Assembly: GCA_002327865.1 (NCBI GenBank)
Contig: DCUQ01000040.1
Span: 28,739 to 46,566 of the forward strand
Length of the DNA stretch: 17,828 bases
Direction of reading: 5' to 3'
Source: Syntrophaceae bacterium UBA2210
GTDB taxonomy: Bacteria > Desulfobacterota > Syntrophia > Syntrophales > UBA2210
Below the pieces are notes generated by a model. That model did not search any database, was not told the DNA's origin, and was given only the letters and a program-made list of their open reading frames with translations. Made by a program: the position numbers and the translations under genes. Positions 6,742-15,573 of the stretch are shown piece by piece (positions within the stretch are counted from its first letter, which is position 1; each line of letters begins with the position of its first letter).

Positions 6742-8838
6742 TTATAGTTTAAACAGCAGATCAGCGTAAGTCGGTACGGGCCACATATCTGCCGGCACCA
6801 GCATTTCCAGTGCATCGATATCTACGCGCAGGGCCTGCATCGGCGGGATAACCTTATCCCGGCAGGCCTCGGCCTGCTTAACGGTATCGTCGGTATTCTT
6901 CGCCTTTGCTGCCGCCGCTTCCAGCTTCGCCAGGTTTTTGTAAACTGAGGACAAAATAGCGCTGACCTTCTTCAGGATGTCTTCCTGGACCGGAGAGGCA
7001 ACACCCGCACCCTTAAGACTGGTAAAGGAATCCGCCAGGGAGGTCGCGTAATCAATCCCCGCGGGTATAAACTGCCGCTTGACCATGTCGATAGCCGTCA
7101 TCGCTTCGATGTTGATCTGCTTGGAATAGGTCTCGACATAGACCTCGAAGCGAGACTCCAATTCCTTGTTCGAAAGGACCTCGTACTTCTCGAAGAGATC
7201 GAGGCATTTCGGAGTTACGAAGGCCTTCAAGGCGTCCACGGTGTTACGCGCGTTGGGCAGACCCCGCTTTGTGGCCTCTTTCAGCCAGACGTCGGTATAG
7301 TTGTCGCCGTTGAACAGGATCCGGCCGTGTTTCTTGTAGACTTCCGTGACGATCGCTACCACTTCGGCGTTTTTATCCCTGGCCTTTTCAAGGCGGGTGG
7401 CGATCTCGTCGAGGGCTTCGGCCGCGATGGTGTTCAACGTAACATTCACCCCGGCAACCGATTGGGCCGAGCCAACCATCCGGAATTCGAATTTATCCCC
7501 GGTAAAGGCGAAGGGAGAGGTCCGGTTCCGGTCGGTATTATCCTTCGGGAACTTGGGCAGTGTATCGACGCCGACATTAATGAATTGCGCGTCTCTCGAG
7601 GAGTTTTTTTTGCCTTTTGCAATATTCTCCAGGATCTCCGTCAACTCTTCCCCCATGAAGATGGAGATAATGGCCGGGGGCGCTTCGTTTGCGCCCAGGC
7701 GGTGATCGTTTCCGGCGCTTGCGCAGCTGGCCCTCAGGATGTCGGCATGGGTATCGACGGCCTTGATCATGGCAGCCAGGAAGATAAGGAATTGGACATT
7801 ATCGCTGGCCGTTTTGCCGGGTTTAAACAGATTGACTCCGTCGCTCGTAGAGAGGGACCAGTTGTTGTGCTTGCCCGAACCGTTGATGCCGGCATAGGGT
7901 TTTTCATGGAGCAGGCAGACCAGACCATGTCGAAGCGCAACCTTCTGCATTGTCTCCATGACCAGCTGGTTGTGGTCGGTCGCAATGTTTGTGGTTGCAT
8001 AAATCGGGGCCATTTCGTACTGCGCCGGAGCGACCTCGTTATGCTGGGTTTTGGAGGGAATACCCATCTTCCAGAGTTCGTTATTCAGATCCCACATGTA
8101 ATCGGAGACCCGGTCCTTGATGGCGCCGAAATATTGATCCTCCAGTTCCTGCCCCTTGGGAGAGGGGGCACCGAATATCGTTCGGCCGGTCATCATCAGA
8201 TCAGCTCTCTCCATATAAAAATCTTTGTCCACGAGGAAGTACTCCTGCTCGGGCCCCACCGTGGAAATGACCCTGGTGGCGGTGGTATTGCCCAGTGCCT
8301 TTAAAACCCGCAGGGCCTGTCTGGAGACGGACACCATGGACCGCAGCAGAGGAGTTTTCTTATCGAGAGCCTCCCCATTATAGGAATAGAAAGCTGTCGG
8401 AATTGTCAGGGTCACATTTCCGCTTTCATCGGTCTTCAAAAACGCTGGTGAGGTGCAGTCCCAGGCCGTGTAGCCTCTGGCCTCGAAGGTGGCACGCAGC
8501 CCGCCGCTCGGGAAAGACGATGCATCCGGTTCACCCTGGGTCAGCTGCTTGCCGGAAAATTCCACGGTACTGACGCCATCCACACACTCGGCAATGAAGG
8601 AATCATGCTTCTCGGCGGTAAATCCTGTAAGAGGCTGAAACCAGTGTGTATAATGAGTCGCGCCTTTCTCAATCGCCCAATCCTTCATGGCGGTGGCAAC
8701 CACGTCGGCAATGTCGATACGCAAGGGGGTACCGTTTTCGATGGTTTCCATCAGGGCCTTGTAGATATACTTGGGCAGGCGCTGCTTCATCACTTTATTG
8801 TTAAAAACATTAGAACCAAAAATTTTTGTTACATCCAT
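6742..8838 (-). CDS. glnN: glutamine synthetase type III
   Basis: This 698-aa enzyme makes glutamine from glutamate, ammonia and ATP in the cytosol. Its length is characteristic of the GSIII class (about 700 aa; type I is about 450-470). Active-site blocks are clear: [10 protein letters not shown] at 195-204, [10 protein letters not shown] at 266-275, and [18 protein letters not shown] at 311-328. The N-terminus ([13 protein letters not shown]) and the helical C-terminal third are also typical of GSIII. ATG 8838 is preceded by AAAGGAG. The gene is monocistronic, with a sigma-54 promoter about 75 bp upstream and a perfect terminator immediately downstream. GSIII often serves as an additional synthetase under nitrogen limitation, and the sigma-54 site supports nitrogen-responsive expression here (inference). 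Confidence 0.97.
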   Translation of the reverse strand: MDVTKIFGSNVFNNKVMKQRLPKYIYKALMETIENGTPLRIDIADVVATAMKDWAIEKGATHYTHWFQPLTGFTAEKHDSFIAECVDGVSTVEFSGKQLTQGEPDASSFPSGGLRATFEARGYTAWDCTSPAFLKTDESGNVTLTIPTAFYSYNGEALDKKTPLLRSMVSVSRQALRVLKALGNTTATRVISTVGPEQEYFLVDKDFYMERADLMMTGRTIFGAPSPKGQELEDQYFGAIKDRVSDYMWDLNNELWKMGIPSKTQHNEVAPAQYEMAPIYATTNIATDHNQLVMETMQKVALRHGLVCLLHEKPYAGINGSGKHNNWSLSTSDGVNLFKPGKTASDNVQFLIFLAAMIKAVDTHADILRASCASAGNDHRLGANEAPPAIISIFMGEELTEILENIAKGKKNSSRDAQFINVGVDTLPKFPKDNTDRNRTSPFAFTGDKFEFRMVGSAQSVAGVNVTLNTIAAEALDEIATRLEKARDKNAEVVAIVTEVYKKHGRILFNGDNYTDVWLKEATKRGLPNARNTVDALKAFVTPKCLDLFEKYEVLSNKELESRFEVYVETYSKQINIEAMTAIDMVKRQFIPAGIDYATSLADSFTSLKGAGVASPVQEDILKKVSAILSSVYKNLAKLEAAAAKAKNTDDTVKQAEACRDKVIPPMQALRVDIDALEMLVPADMWPVPTYADLLFKL

Positions 8839-9170
8839 AATTCTCTCCTTTAAATATCAAGTTCTCGTCTTTTGAGATATGGCAGTAAAATATTACACTT
8901 CTCCAGAGATTTAGCAATAAACGTACCAATACTTTATCTCTAATATTAGAGGATACTTACGCTCGAAACACCCCTTCAGGTTCACTCATTTGAATAACAA
9001 TTATGTTGATATGGCTCTCAATTCCTACAATTTTGTAACAATTAATCCGTTCCCGGGGAAACAGGGACGGCTGTCGGCATTCTTCCGCGGGTTTTTGTTC
9101 GGCGGGAAGTTAACCTGGTTTCCCTTATCTCATATATGTAACAGCGCCTGGCGAATAATGGTTGCGGCAA
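8839..9170. other. intergenic region upstream of glnN
   Basis: The right half shows no gene; the longest plus-strand frame from 8990 runs into truA antisense and has no ribosome site or recognisable product. The left half holds the sigma-54 promoter of glnN (8911-8929) and its leader. CTAATATTAG at 8940-8949 is a 10-bp palindrome just upstream of the -24 box. No clear NtrC enhancer pair (GCAC-N7-GTGC type) or truA terminator was seen. Confidence 0.6.
8911..8929 (-). promoter_or_regulatory. sigma-54 (RpoN) promoter of glnN
   Basis: Minus-strand TTGGTACGTTTATTGCTAA matches the -24/-12 consensus TGGCACG-N4-TTGCW at every position but one (T for C in the -24 box). The spacing of 10 nt between the invariant GG and GC is exact. 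It lies about 75 bp before the glnN start. This architecture is expected for a nitrogen-regulated glutamine synthetase. Confidence 0.8.
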
Positions 9171-10022
9171 CTATTTTCCCTTTTGCCTGGTGCGCCGCTT
9201 GCCACTGCCGCTGCGTTCGATCTTCGGGGGTTTCCACAATCCGGGGACAGGCACTGCCTGCGTTGAGCCTGCCGGTTGCAGCGTGTCCCCTTCATAGAGG
9301 ACCTGCTCAAGGAAGAGGCCCGAGGGGGGCGCGGTGAGCCGGGCCGGTATATCGGAGGGATCATGAAGCATTCCTTCCACGTCCCGGGACGACAGGTTTC
9401 CCCGTCCTACCTCCACGAGAACTCCCACGATACGGCGGACCATTTTCCACAGGAAATGGGACCCGACGATCCTGAAGACTATCAGACCGTTCTCCTCCAG
9501 GAGTTCCACAAGTTCTACCTGTACCAGCGTCGAGGTCTCCTTGCCGCCTCGTTTGTCGGCGAAAGAGGCAAAATCGTGAAAGCCTGAAAAGAGTTGCGCG
9601 GCCTCAGCCATCGCCCTGCAATCGAGGTGGTCACTGATCCACCAGACGTAGCGCTTTCCGAAGGCCGTTCTGTGCTTCGAGATCAGGTAAACGTAACTTC
9701 TGGACCGGGCGTGGTGGCGTGCATGGAATTGGGGGGATACCCGCTCCACCCTGATAATATTGATGCCGGCGGGGAGAATGTCGTTAAGCCCCTCCATAAC
9801 CTTGCGAGGCTCCATTGCCTTCTTTGTTTCCAGATGGGCCACCTGGGCCAGGGCGTGGACACCGGCGTCGGTTCGTCCCGCTCCCTGGATATCCACGTCG
9901 GTTCCGGTAAGCTGAGCCGCCGCCTTTATCAGAGTTTCCTGAACACTCCTTGCATTCTTCTGGGCTTGCCACCCGCGATACCCGGTACCGTCGTACTCCA
10001 GGGTGATCTTGTATTTGTGCAT
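9171..10022 (-). CDS. truA: tRNA pseudouridine synthase A
   Basis: TruA converts uridines 38-40 in the anticodon stem-loop of many tRNAs to pseudouridine. The catalytic motif GAGRTDAGVHA is present with Asp52. The opening KITLEYDGTGYRGWQ and the later FHDFASFADKR and GSHFLWKMVRRIVG blocks are standard for the family. The 283-aa product is slightly longer than most TruA (about 245-270). The extra part is a basic C-terminal tail (about 258-283) rich in Lys, Arg and Pro that may aid RNA binding. ATG 10022 is preceded by GAGGAG at good spacing. It is divergent from hsp20 and followed, in the same direction, by glnN after more than 300 bp, so it is probably transcribed alone. Confidence 0.96.
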   Translation of the reverse strand: MHKYKITLEYDGTGYRGWQAQKNARSVQETLIKAAAQLTGTDVDIQGAGRTDAGVHALAQVAHLETKKAMEPRKVMEGLNDILPAGINIIRVERVSPQFHARHHARSRSYVYLISKHRTAFGKRYVWWISDHLDCRAMAEAAQLFSGFHDFASFADKRGGKETSTLVQVELVELLEENGLIVFRIVGSHFLWKMVRRIVGVLVEVGRGNLSSRDVEGMLHDPSDIPARLTAPPSGLFLEQVLYEGDTLQPAGSTQAVPVPGLWKPPKIERSGSGKRRTRQKGK

Positions 10023-10492
10023 ATGGTCTCCTCAATGTTGAGATCCGGTCATGACAGCCGGCAGAGCCGATGGCCTGTATTTATGAACCGTTCAAATATT
10101 TACTCATTTCATCCGTGATATTCCCTGGATCAGTCTCAATATTTACGCAGGTTCCAAACCGCATTTTTCAGGACGGACTGAAATAAAAACTTTTTTACAC
10201 TACCATAAACCTTTTGAAATATCTTCTGCTGCAACATATCCTTTATAAATAACTACTGATAAAAATCAAATTACAAACAATACAACTATAAACACTTCGG
10301 CAATCCTTATCCAGTTCCCTTTGTCTTAAAGCTGTCCCCAATATCCCTTCACTGTTTTTATTTCCTGTTCCGTTCTCATCTGCCCCGATACCGGTTTTGA
10401 ATGAAGAGCATTATTTACGACTGTTGACATTATTACGTTTTTATATGAAAATGCCGCTGTAAAAATAAAAGCCTGGCCTGCAGGAGCGGAAA
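10023..10492. other. AT-rich intergenic region between truA and hsp20
   Basis: This 470-bp stretch is clearly more AT-rich than the flanking genes and stops interrupt all frames. It must contain the truA and hsp20-lon promoters. The only good match is TTGACA at 10424-10429. I found no CIRCE element (TTAGCACTC inverted repeat) and no convincing sigma-32 pair (CTTGAA with CCCCAT), so heat control of hsp20-lon is not explained by these known sites. Confidence 0.55.
10424..10452 (+). promoter_or_regulatory. candidate sigma-70 promoter of hsp20-lon
   Basis: A perfect TTGACA (10424-10429) is followed after 17 nt by GAAAAT (10447-10452), a four-of-six -10 match. Transcription would start about 35 nt before the hsp20 ATG. 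The -10 is weak, so the call is tentative. Confidence 0.35.
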
Positions 10493-10942
10493 ATGGACTT
10501 TATCAAGATTAGATTCAGCAATGATCGGGGTATGGCGGATACAGAGATACAGGGCGGTGTCGGCGGAGTGCTTTCACGCATCTTCGATCCAACTTACATT
10601 TACCATAGACGCATCTGGAACCCTCCGGTTAACATCTACGAAACCGCCGAAAAAATAACGATCGTCGCGGAACTGGCAGGTGTAAAAGATGAAGATATAC
10701 ATCTGGAAATAAGCGGCCGGACCGTGAAGATAGCCGGGAAAAGAGCGGAGCGATCCCGCGTAAAGAATTCCCGTTACCATCTTGCGGAAATTACCTACGG
10801 AGCTTTCGAGCGCACCTTGTCGCTCGCAATTCCCATCGATACGGATGGAGTTACCGCTATGTACAATGACGGGATGCTTGAAATCCACATCCCGAAATTG
10901 CCGCCTGAGAAAATCATACACAAGATTATCGTTCAAACTTAA
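10493..10942 (+). CDS. Hsp20/alpha-crystallin small heat-shock protein
   Basis: The 149-aa protein is an ATP-independent holdase that binds unfolding proteins. The alpha-crystallin domain covers about residues 44-136, beginning at NPPVNIYE. It includes LAGVKDEDI (61-69), [10 protein letters not shown] (102-111) and [11 protein letters not shown] (125-135), all standard for bacterial Hsp20. The N-terminal 40 residues are variable and contain [11 protein letters not shown]. The C-terminus has IIHKIIV, a possible loose version of the I-x-I oligomerisation motif. ATG 10493 is preceded by GGAG. The gene ends 38 bp before lon, in the same direction, so the holdase and the protease are probably co-expressed. 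Confidence 0.94.
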   Translation: MDFIKIRFSNDRGMADTEIQGGVGGVLSRIFDPTYIYHRRIWNPPVNIYETAEKITIVAELAGVKDEDIHLEISGRTVKIAGKRAERSRVKNSRYHLAEITYGAFERTLSLAIPIDTDGVTAMYNDGMLEIHIPKLPPEKIIHKIIVQT

Positions 10943-10980
10943 CAGTCGACAACACTACAAAAATATCTGTGGAGGATTTA

Positions 10981-13338
10981 ATGACTGAGAAGCCGCTTTC
11001 CGGAGAATTAAGAGATATACAGATACCGGGTGTTCTTCCGGTGCTTTCCATTTTCAACCTTGTTATGTACCCGCATATGACGTTTCCTCTTGAGGTCGTC
11101 GGAAAACGGGCCCTCGATCTTGTCGATGAGGCAATGTCCAACGACCGGCTGGTCGGCTTTGTCATGGCAAAAAAAGATCTTTCCGCCGATGAATTACCCG
11201 CATACGACGACATCTGCCATGTGGGAACCGTTGTGGCCATCCTGAAGATGGCAAAGACCGGCGAGCATAAGGCACAGCTTCTCCTGCAAGGCATCGGAAG
11301 ATTCGCAATCACCGAACTCGTCGACGGCAAACCTTATTTACGGGCGAAGGTAAAATCGCTGACCGACAAAGAGGCAAAAGGCATCAAGGCAGAGGCGCTG
11401 ATGGCGAATCTGGTCAGGCTCTTCGACCGTGTCGTTAAGCTCTCACCTTTTCTTCCCCAGGAGTTCGGCCTCATGGCAACAGCGATCAAAGATCCGGGGA
11501 TGCTGGCCGACATGGTCGCCACCTTGATCAACGCAGATCCCGAGGAAAAACAGAAGTTCCTGGAAACCCTGGACGTCAAGAAGCGGCTGGAACAATTGAC
11601 ACTGACCGTGAGCCGCCAGCTGGATATTCTCGAATTGGGGAACAAGATACAGAGTCAGGTCAAGAACGACATCGACAAAGGCCAGAGGGAATATTTCCTC
11701 CGCCGGCAGCTCAAGGCAATAAGGCAGGAACTGGGCGAGGGCGAGGACGAATCGATTATCGAAATCGAGGAGTACCGTAAAAGAATCGAGGAAATCGGCA
11801 TGCCGGAAGAGGCGAAAAAGGAGGCGGAACGCGAACTGAACCGCCTTGCCCGGATGCATCCTTCTTCGGCTGAGTTTACGGTCGCGTCGACCTACCTCGA
11901 CTGGATAACCGCCCTTCCATGGAATAAAAGTACAACGGACAACCTGGACATCAGGAAAGCCCGAAAGGTCCTGGACAATGACCATTACGGGCTCGAAAAG
12001 GCGAAAAAACGGATTATAGAATATCTCTCCGTCAGAAAACTGAAACCAGATACGAAGGGTCCTATTCTCTGTTTCGCCGGCCCTCCGGGTACCGGAAAAA
12101 CATCGCTGGGGGCGTCGATCGCCAGGGCTCTCGGAAGGAAATTCATACGTATCTCGCTGGGGGGCGTACGGGATGAGGCAGAGATCAGAGGTCACCGGCG
12201 AACCTACATCGGAGCGCTGCCGGGAAGAATCATCCAGGGTCTGCGGCGCGCCGAATCGAACAATCCTGTTTTCATGCTCGATGAAATCGATAAACTGGGG
12301 ATGGATTTCCGGGGCGATCCTTCATCCGCACTCCTGGAGGTTCTCGACCCCGAACAGAACTTCTTCTTCAGCGATCACTATCTGGACGTGTCTTTCGATC
12401 TCTCCCATGTCATGTTTATCACGACGGCGAACATACTGGACACGATTCCCCCGGCTCTGCGTGACCGGCTGGAGGTTATCGAACTCCTCGGTTACACCCT
12501 GGACGAAAAGGTCAGGATAGCCCAGCGCTATCTTATACCCCGCCAGATAGAGGCAAACGGTCTGCAACCGAAGCAGATGAGGATGGCCGGGGCTGCCTTG
12601 AAAAAGATCATCTCGGGATATACCCGTGAGGCCGGTGTACGAAACCTAGAACGGGAAATCGCGAACGTCTGCCGGGGCGTCGCGAGCGAGGTGGCGGTCG
12701 GAGATATACAGAGCGCGTCGATCGGCGTGAAGGAACTCCATGCATACCTGGGACCTGTCCGTTTCACTTCGGAGGAAAAAACCAGGATTTCGAAACCGGG
12801 TGTCGCCATGGGACTCGCATGGACGCCTGCCGGTGGTGAATTGCTGTTCATAGAAGCTACCAGCATGCGGGGCAACAAAGAATTGACACTGACCGGTCAG
12901 CTCGGCGACGTCATGAAGGAATCGGCAACCGCTGCCATGAGCTTCATCCGTTCCAACGCGAAAGAGCTGGGCATCAACAACGATTTCTTCGATACCACGG
13001 ACATCCATATCCATGTTCCGGCAGGCTCTATCCCGAAGGACGGCCCTTCCGCGGGAGTAACTATACTGACGGCGCTTACATCTCTGTTAACCGGCAGGCC
13101 GATCAGGAAAGATCTCGCAATGACGGGCGAGATAACACTGCGGGGGGTGGTCCTCCCCGTCGGCGGGGTCAAGGAGAAGGTGCTTGCCGCTCACAGAGCG
13201 GGGATCAAAATAATTATCCTCCCCAGGTGGAACGCGAAGGATCTCGAGGATATCCCCGAGAAGACGAGGAACGCGATAACCTTCCACTTTGTCGATGAGA
13301 TGATGGATGTCCTGAAAACAGCCCTGCGGAAAAAATAA
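10981..13338 (+). CDS. lon: ATP-dependent protease Lon
   Basis: Lon is a hexameric AAA+ serine protease that degrades damaged and regulatory proteins. The 785-aa product has the full LonA layout: N-terminal substrate-binding domain (about 15-205), coiled region, AAA+ module with Walker A GPPGTGKT (367-374) and Walker B FMLDEID (431-437), and C-terminal protease domain with PKDGPSAG (Ser690) and GGVKEK (Lys733). These two residues correspond to Ser679 and Lys722 of E. coli. I start at ATG 10981 because GGAGG (10971-10975) sits 5 nt before it. An in-frame GTG at 10969 would overlap that site. The upstream neighbour is Hsp20. All catalytic parts are present. Confidence 0.97.
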   Translation: MTEKPLSGELRDIQIPGVLPVLSIFNLVMYPHMTFPLEVVGKRALDLVDEAMSNDRLVGFVMAKKDLSADELPAYDDICHVGTVVAILKMAKTGEHKAQLLLQGIGRFAITELVDGKPYLRAKVKSLTDKEAKGIKAEALMANLVRLFDRVVKLSPFLPQEFGLMATAIKDPGMLADMVATLINADPEEKQKFLETLDVKKRLEQLTLTVSRQLDILELGNKIQSQVKNDIDKGQREYFLRRQLKAIRQELGEGEDESIIEIEEYRKRIEEIGMPEEAKKEAERELNRLARMHPSSAEFTVASTYLDWITALPWNKSTTDNLDIRKARKVLDNDHYGLEKAKKRIIEYLSVRKLKPDTKGPILCFAGPPGTGKTSLGASIARALGRKFIRISLGGVRDEAEIRGHRRTYIGALPGRIIQGLRRAESNNPVFMLDEIDKLGMDFRGDPSSALLEVLDPEQNFFFSDHYLDVSFDLSHVMFITTANILDTIPPALRDRLEVIELLGYTLDEKVRIAQRYLIPRQIEANGLQPKQMRMAGAALKKIISGYTREAGVRNLEREIANVCRGVASEVAVGDIQSASIGVKELHAYLGPVRFTSEEKTRISKPGVAMGLAWTPAGGELLFIEATSMRGNKELTLTGQLGDVMKESATAAMSFIRSNAKELGINNDFFDTTDIHIHVPAGSIPKDGPSAGVTILTALTSLLTGRPIRKDLAMTGEITLRGVVLPVGGVKEKVLAAHRAGIKIIILPRWNAKDLEDIPEKTRNAITFHFVDEMMDVLKTALRKK

Positions 13339-13418
13339 CATACGGTAGAGATCACCCACCTGCCGGTTTCATCCGATCTATTCTTAACGGGGTGCAGGGA
13401 GTAATCCCTCTTATTCAG

Positions 13419-13553
13419 TTACAATACGCGACAAAACACCCGTTGTACATGCCCGTCCTTGCTCTTTTTTACAAGCTCAACGCAGCGGTACAGCACTTGC
13501 CAGTCATTCCTGTTTTTGATTGTATTCCACGACGATGAAAGATATACCGTCAC
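13419..13553 (-). pseudogene. possible small or degenerate reading frame (44 codons)
   Basis: Between lon and the acetyltransferase gene, a minus-strand frame runs from GTG 13553 to TAA 13421-13419. It encodes 44 residues beginning VTVYLSSSWNTIKNR. The opening resembles the first strand and following loop of small nucleoside-deoxyribosyltransferase-like proteins (VYLASSW-type starts), but the frame ends far too early and has no ribosome site. It may be a decayed gene fragment or chance. Confidence 0.15.
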
Positions 13554-13584
13554 AATATAAAAAATGGGGGAGGTCTTTTCTATC

Positions 13585-14085
13585 GTGAATATCAGGGAAG
13601 CAACGTCCGGTGATTTTGAAGCGATCTGGCCTATTTTTCATGAAATTGTAGCCGCCGGCGAAACATACGCGTATGACCCGCAAACGACGAAAGAAGATGC
13701 GTTTACTTTATGGATGACGCTGCCTCACAAGACTTTTGTGATTGAAGAAAACGGTACCGTGCTCGGCACCTATTATCTCAAGAGAAACCAGGCCGGGCCG
13801 GGCGGCCACGTCTGCAACTGCGGTTACATGGTTTCTCCGGAAGCAAGGGGGAAAGGACTGGCGACTTCCATGTGCGAGCATTCTCAAAAAACAGCGATCG
13901 AACTCGGGTACAAGGCCATGCAGTTCAATCTCGTTGTAGAGACAAACCTGGGGGCCATACGGCTCTGGGAAAAACTGGGATTCGAAATCGTCGGTCGCCT
14001 GCCTGGAGCATTCATGCACGGTAGCAAAGGTCTGGTAGACGCGCTTATCATGTACAAATGGCTGGCGGGCTCAAAGGATGCCTGA
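13585..14085 (+). CDS. GNAT-family N-acetyltransferase
   Basis: This is a 166-aa cytosolic enzyme of the Gcn5-related family, which transfers acetyl from acetyl-CoA to an amine. The start NIREATSGDFEAIW and the acetyl-CoA loop YMVSPEARGKGLATSMCE (about 81-98) are diagnostic, as is the later NLGAIRLWEKLGF segment (about 121-133). I choose GTG 13585 because a GGAGG lies about 11 nt upstream and the protein then begins in the usual family way. ATG 13564 would add seven residues, has no ribosome site, and would put the GGAGG inside the gene. The acceptor is unknown; similar proteins are often annotated as phosphinothricin or L-amino-acid acetyltransferases, but nothing here fixes that. It is flanked by intergenic DNA on both sides and is probably a single-gene unit. 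Confidence 0.88.
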   Translation: MNIREATSGDFEAIWPIFHEIVAAGETYAYDPQTTKEDAFTLWMTLPHKTFVIEENGTVLGTYYLKRNQAGPGGHVCNCGYMVSPEARGKGLATSMCEHSQKTAIELGYKAMQFNLVVETNLGAIRLWEKLGFEIVGRLPGAFMHGSKGLVDALIMYKWLAGSKDA

Positions 14086-14142
14086 GAAATAAATAATGCG
14101 GCAACGCCGGCTATAAAAACGGGCGCTGTAACTACTTTATTC

Positions 14143-14170
14143 TTGACAGAGAAACGACGATCTCTATATA
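14143..14170 (+). promoter_or_regulatory. sigma-70 promoter of the liv operon
   Basis: TTGACA (14143-14148), a 16-nt spacer and TATATA (14165-14170) form a near-consensus promoter about 100 nt before the binding-protein gene. Such a strong core promoter suits an abundantly made periplasmic protein. No obvious operator overlaps it. Confidence 0.7.
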
Positions 14171-14273
14171 CTCCGCCCGCATTGAACGGCTGTGACTTGT
14201 TGAAATCCTATCAGAAAGTATGTGTGTCTTTGCTCTAACATTTTCTAACCAATAAACAGAAGGAGCGGAACTG

Positions 14274-15425
14274 ATGAAAATTTCAAAATTGTTGGTGATT
14301 ATCAGCCTGCTGGCGTGCATGTGTATGCCCGCTACGGTTATGGCGGCAAAACCCGTAGTTATCGGACTCCAGGGTCCTATAACGGGTTCATGGGCTTACG
14401 AAGGAGAAATGGCGAAACAGTCATGTGAGATCGCGGCCCAGTTGATAAACCAGAAGGGCGGCATCCTCGGCGGTCGAATGATCGAACTCCGGATCGTCGA
14501 CGACGCCGGCGAACCGAGAACCGGCGCCCTGGCGGCACAAAAACTGGTTGGGCAGAAAGATGTTGTTGCCGCCATTTCAACTTACGGCTCCTCGATCTGC
14601 GAACCGGCATCGAACATCTATGAAAAGTTTAAAAAGGTAAACATCGGTTACGGAGTCACAGCGGTAAGACTCACACAAAGAGATTTCAAATATTTCTTCC
14701 GCACGTGCGGGCGCGACGACTCGCAGGGAGCATTCTTCGCGGAGGCCGTCCCCGCAAAATTCAACGCTAAGCGAATCGCTATCATGCATGACAATACGGC
14801 ATTCGGAAAAGGACTGGCGGAGGATACAAAGCGGGCGCTCAAAGAAATGATCGATGCCGGAAAGGTCGAACTTGTCTATTTCGACGCGATCACTCCAGGT
14901 GAGAAGGACTTCCATGTATCCCTTACCAAGCTTCGCGAGACGAAACCCGACGTATGGTACTTCACAGGGTACTACGCCGAAGCGGCGCTGCTGATTACTC
15001 AGGCCCGCGATATCGGAATCACCTGCCCGTTTGTGGGCGGAAACGCCGCGATCAACGATGAGTTTGTCAAGATTGCCGGTCCGGATATCGCAAAGGGTTG
15101 CTTTATGACCAACGAACCGCTCCCGGCCGATCTTCCATACCCGGAAGCCAAGGAATTCCTGAAGGCGTATAAGGACAAATTCGGAGAAATTCCCTCCAGT
15201 CCCTGGCCCATTTATGCCGCCGACGCCCTGAACATCATCGCCTATTCTGTAGATAAAGCAGGCTCTACGAAAGCCGATGTCCTTGCCGACTACCTTCGCA
15301 ACAAGGTCGACGGCGTACCCGGCATAACCGGCCCCATCGGTTTCACAGGGCAGGGAGACCGTGAAGGCGTTCCATTCTACCTCTACGTTGTTGATGACAA
15401 AGGAAATATAGTCGTTTCGAAATAA
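14274..15425 (+). CDS. branched-chain amino acid ABC transporter, periplasmic substrate-binding protein (LivJ/LivK-like)
   Basis: The 383-aa protein is the periplasmic receptor of the Liv-type importer encoded downstream. Residues 1-24 form a signal peptide: a Lys start, a hydrophobic core and a probable cleavage after VMA-A. LLAC inside the core is a weak lipobox, so a lipoprotein form is possible. The mature start (KPVVIGLQGPITGSWAYEG), NQKGGILGGR and the TFDAITPGEKDF-like hinge region follow the type I periplasmic binding fold (Peripla_BP_6). ATG 14274 has AAGGAG 9 nt upstream. Homologues bind Leu/Ile/Val, but members of this family also bind other amino acids, amides, urea or aromatic acids, so the ligand is not certain. 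A hairpin separates it from livH. Confidence 0.92.
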   Translation: MKISKLLVIISLLACMCMPATVMAAKPVVIGLQGPITGSWAYEGEMAKQSCEIAAQLINQKGGILGGRMIELRIVDDAGEPRTGALAAQKLVGQKDVVAAISTYGSSICEPASNIYEKFKKVNIGYGVTAVRLTQRDFKYFFRTCGRDDSQGAFFAEAVPAKFNAKRIAIMHDNTAFGKGLAEDTKRALKEMIDAGKVELVYFDAITPGEKDFHVSLTKLRETKPDVWYFTGYYAEAALLITQARDIGITCPFVGGNAAINDEFVKIAGPDIAKGCFMTNEPLPADLPYPEAKEFLKAYKDKFGEIPSSPWPIYAADALNIIAYSVDKAGSTKADVLADYLRNKVDGVPGITGPIGFTGQGDREGVPFYLYVVDDKGNIVVSK

Positions 15426-15447
15426 TCCGGAGAAAAGCTTCTCTGTC

Positions 15448-15483
15448 CGTGCCGTATCCGTTTTCGTATTCGGATACGGCACG
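15448..15483 (+). terminator. hairpin between binding-protein gene and livH (mRNA stabilising or partial terminator)
   Basis: A perfect 13-bp stem, CGTGCCGTATCCG (15448-15460) with CGGATACGGCACG (15471-15483), encloses a 10-nt loop. No T-run follows, so it is not a classical intrinsic terminator. In binding-protein operons such hairpins commonly protect the upstream message from 3' exonucleases, raising receptor levels over permease. Confidence 0.7.
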
Positions 15484-15573
15484 ATAATGCGAGCGGTACG
15501 GCTGTTCTGGTTATCGATTCGAATCGATTGTCCGCCGGCAGGCATGCGACCGGACAGGAAAGACTGAACAGAG

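Noticed and set aside
7327..8304. Plus-strand frame of 325 codons inside glnN antisense
   Set aside because: It is fully contained in the unambiguous type III glutamine synthetase gene.
8990..9337. Plus-strand frame overlapping the truA 3' end
   Set aside because: It has no Shine-Dalgarno, a low-complexity translation, and half of it is antisense to truA.
13396..13409. AGGGA-GTAA-TCCCT hairpin after lon as the lon terminator
   Set aside because: The 5-bp stem is short and is not followed by a clear T-run.
14577..15545. Minus-strand frame of 322 codons opposite the liv binding-protein gene
   Set aside because: It is an antisense shadow of a signal-peptide-bearing binding protein with a normal promoter and ribosome site.
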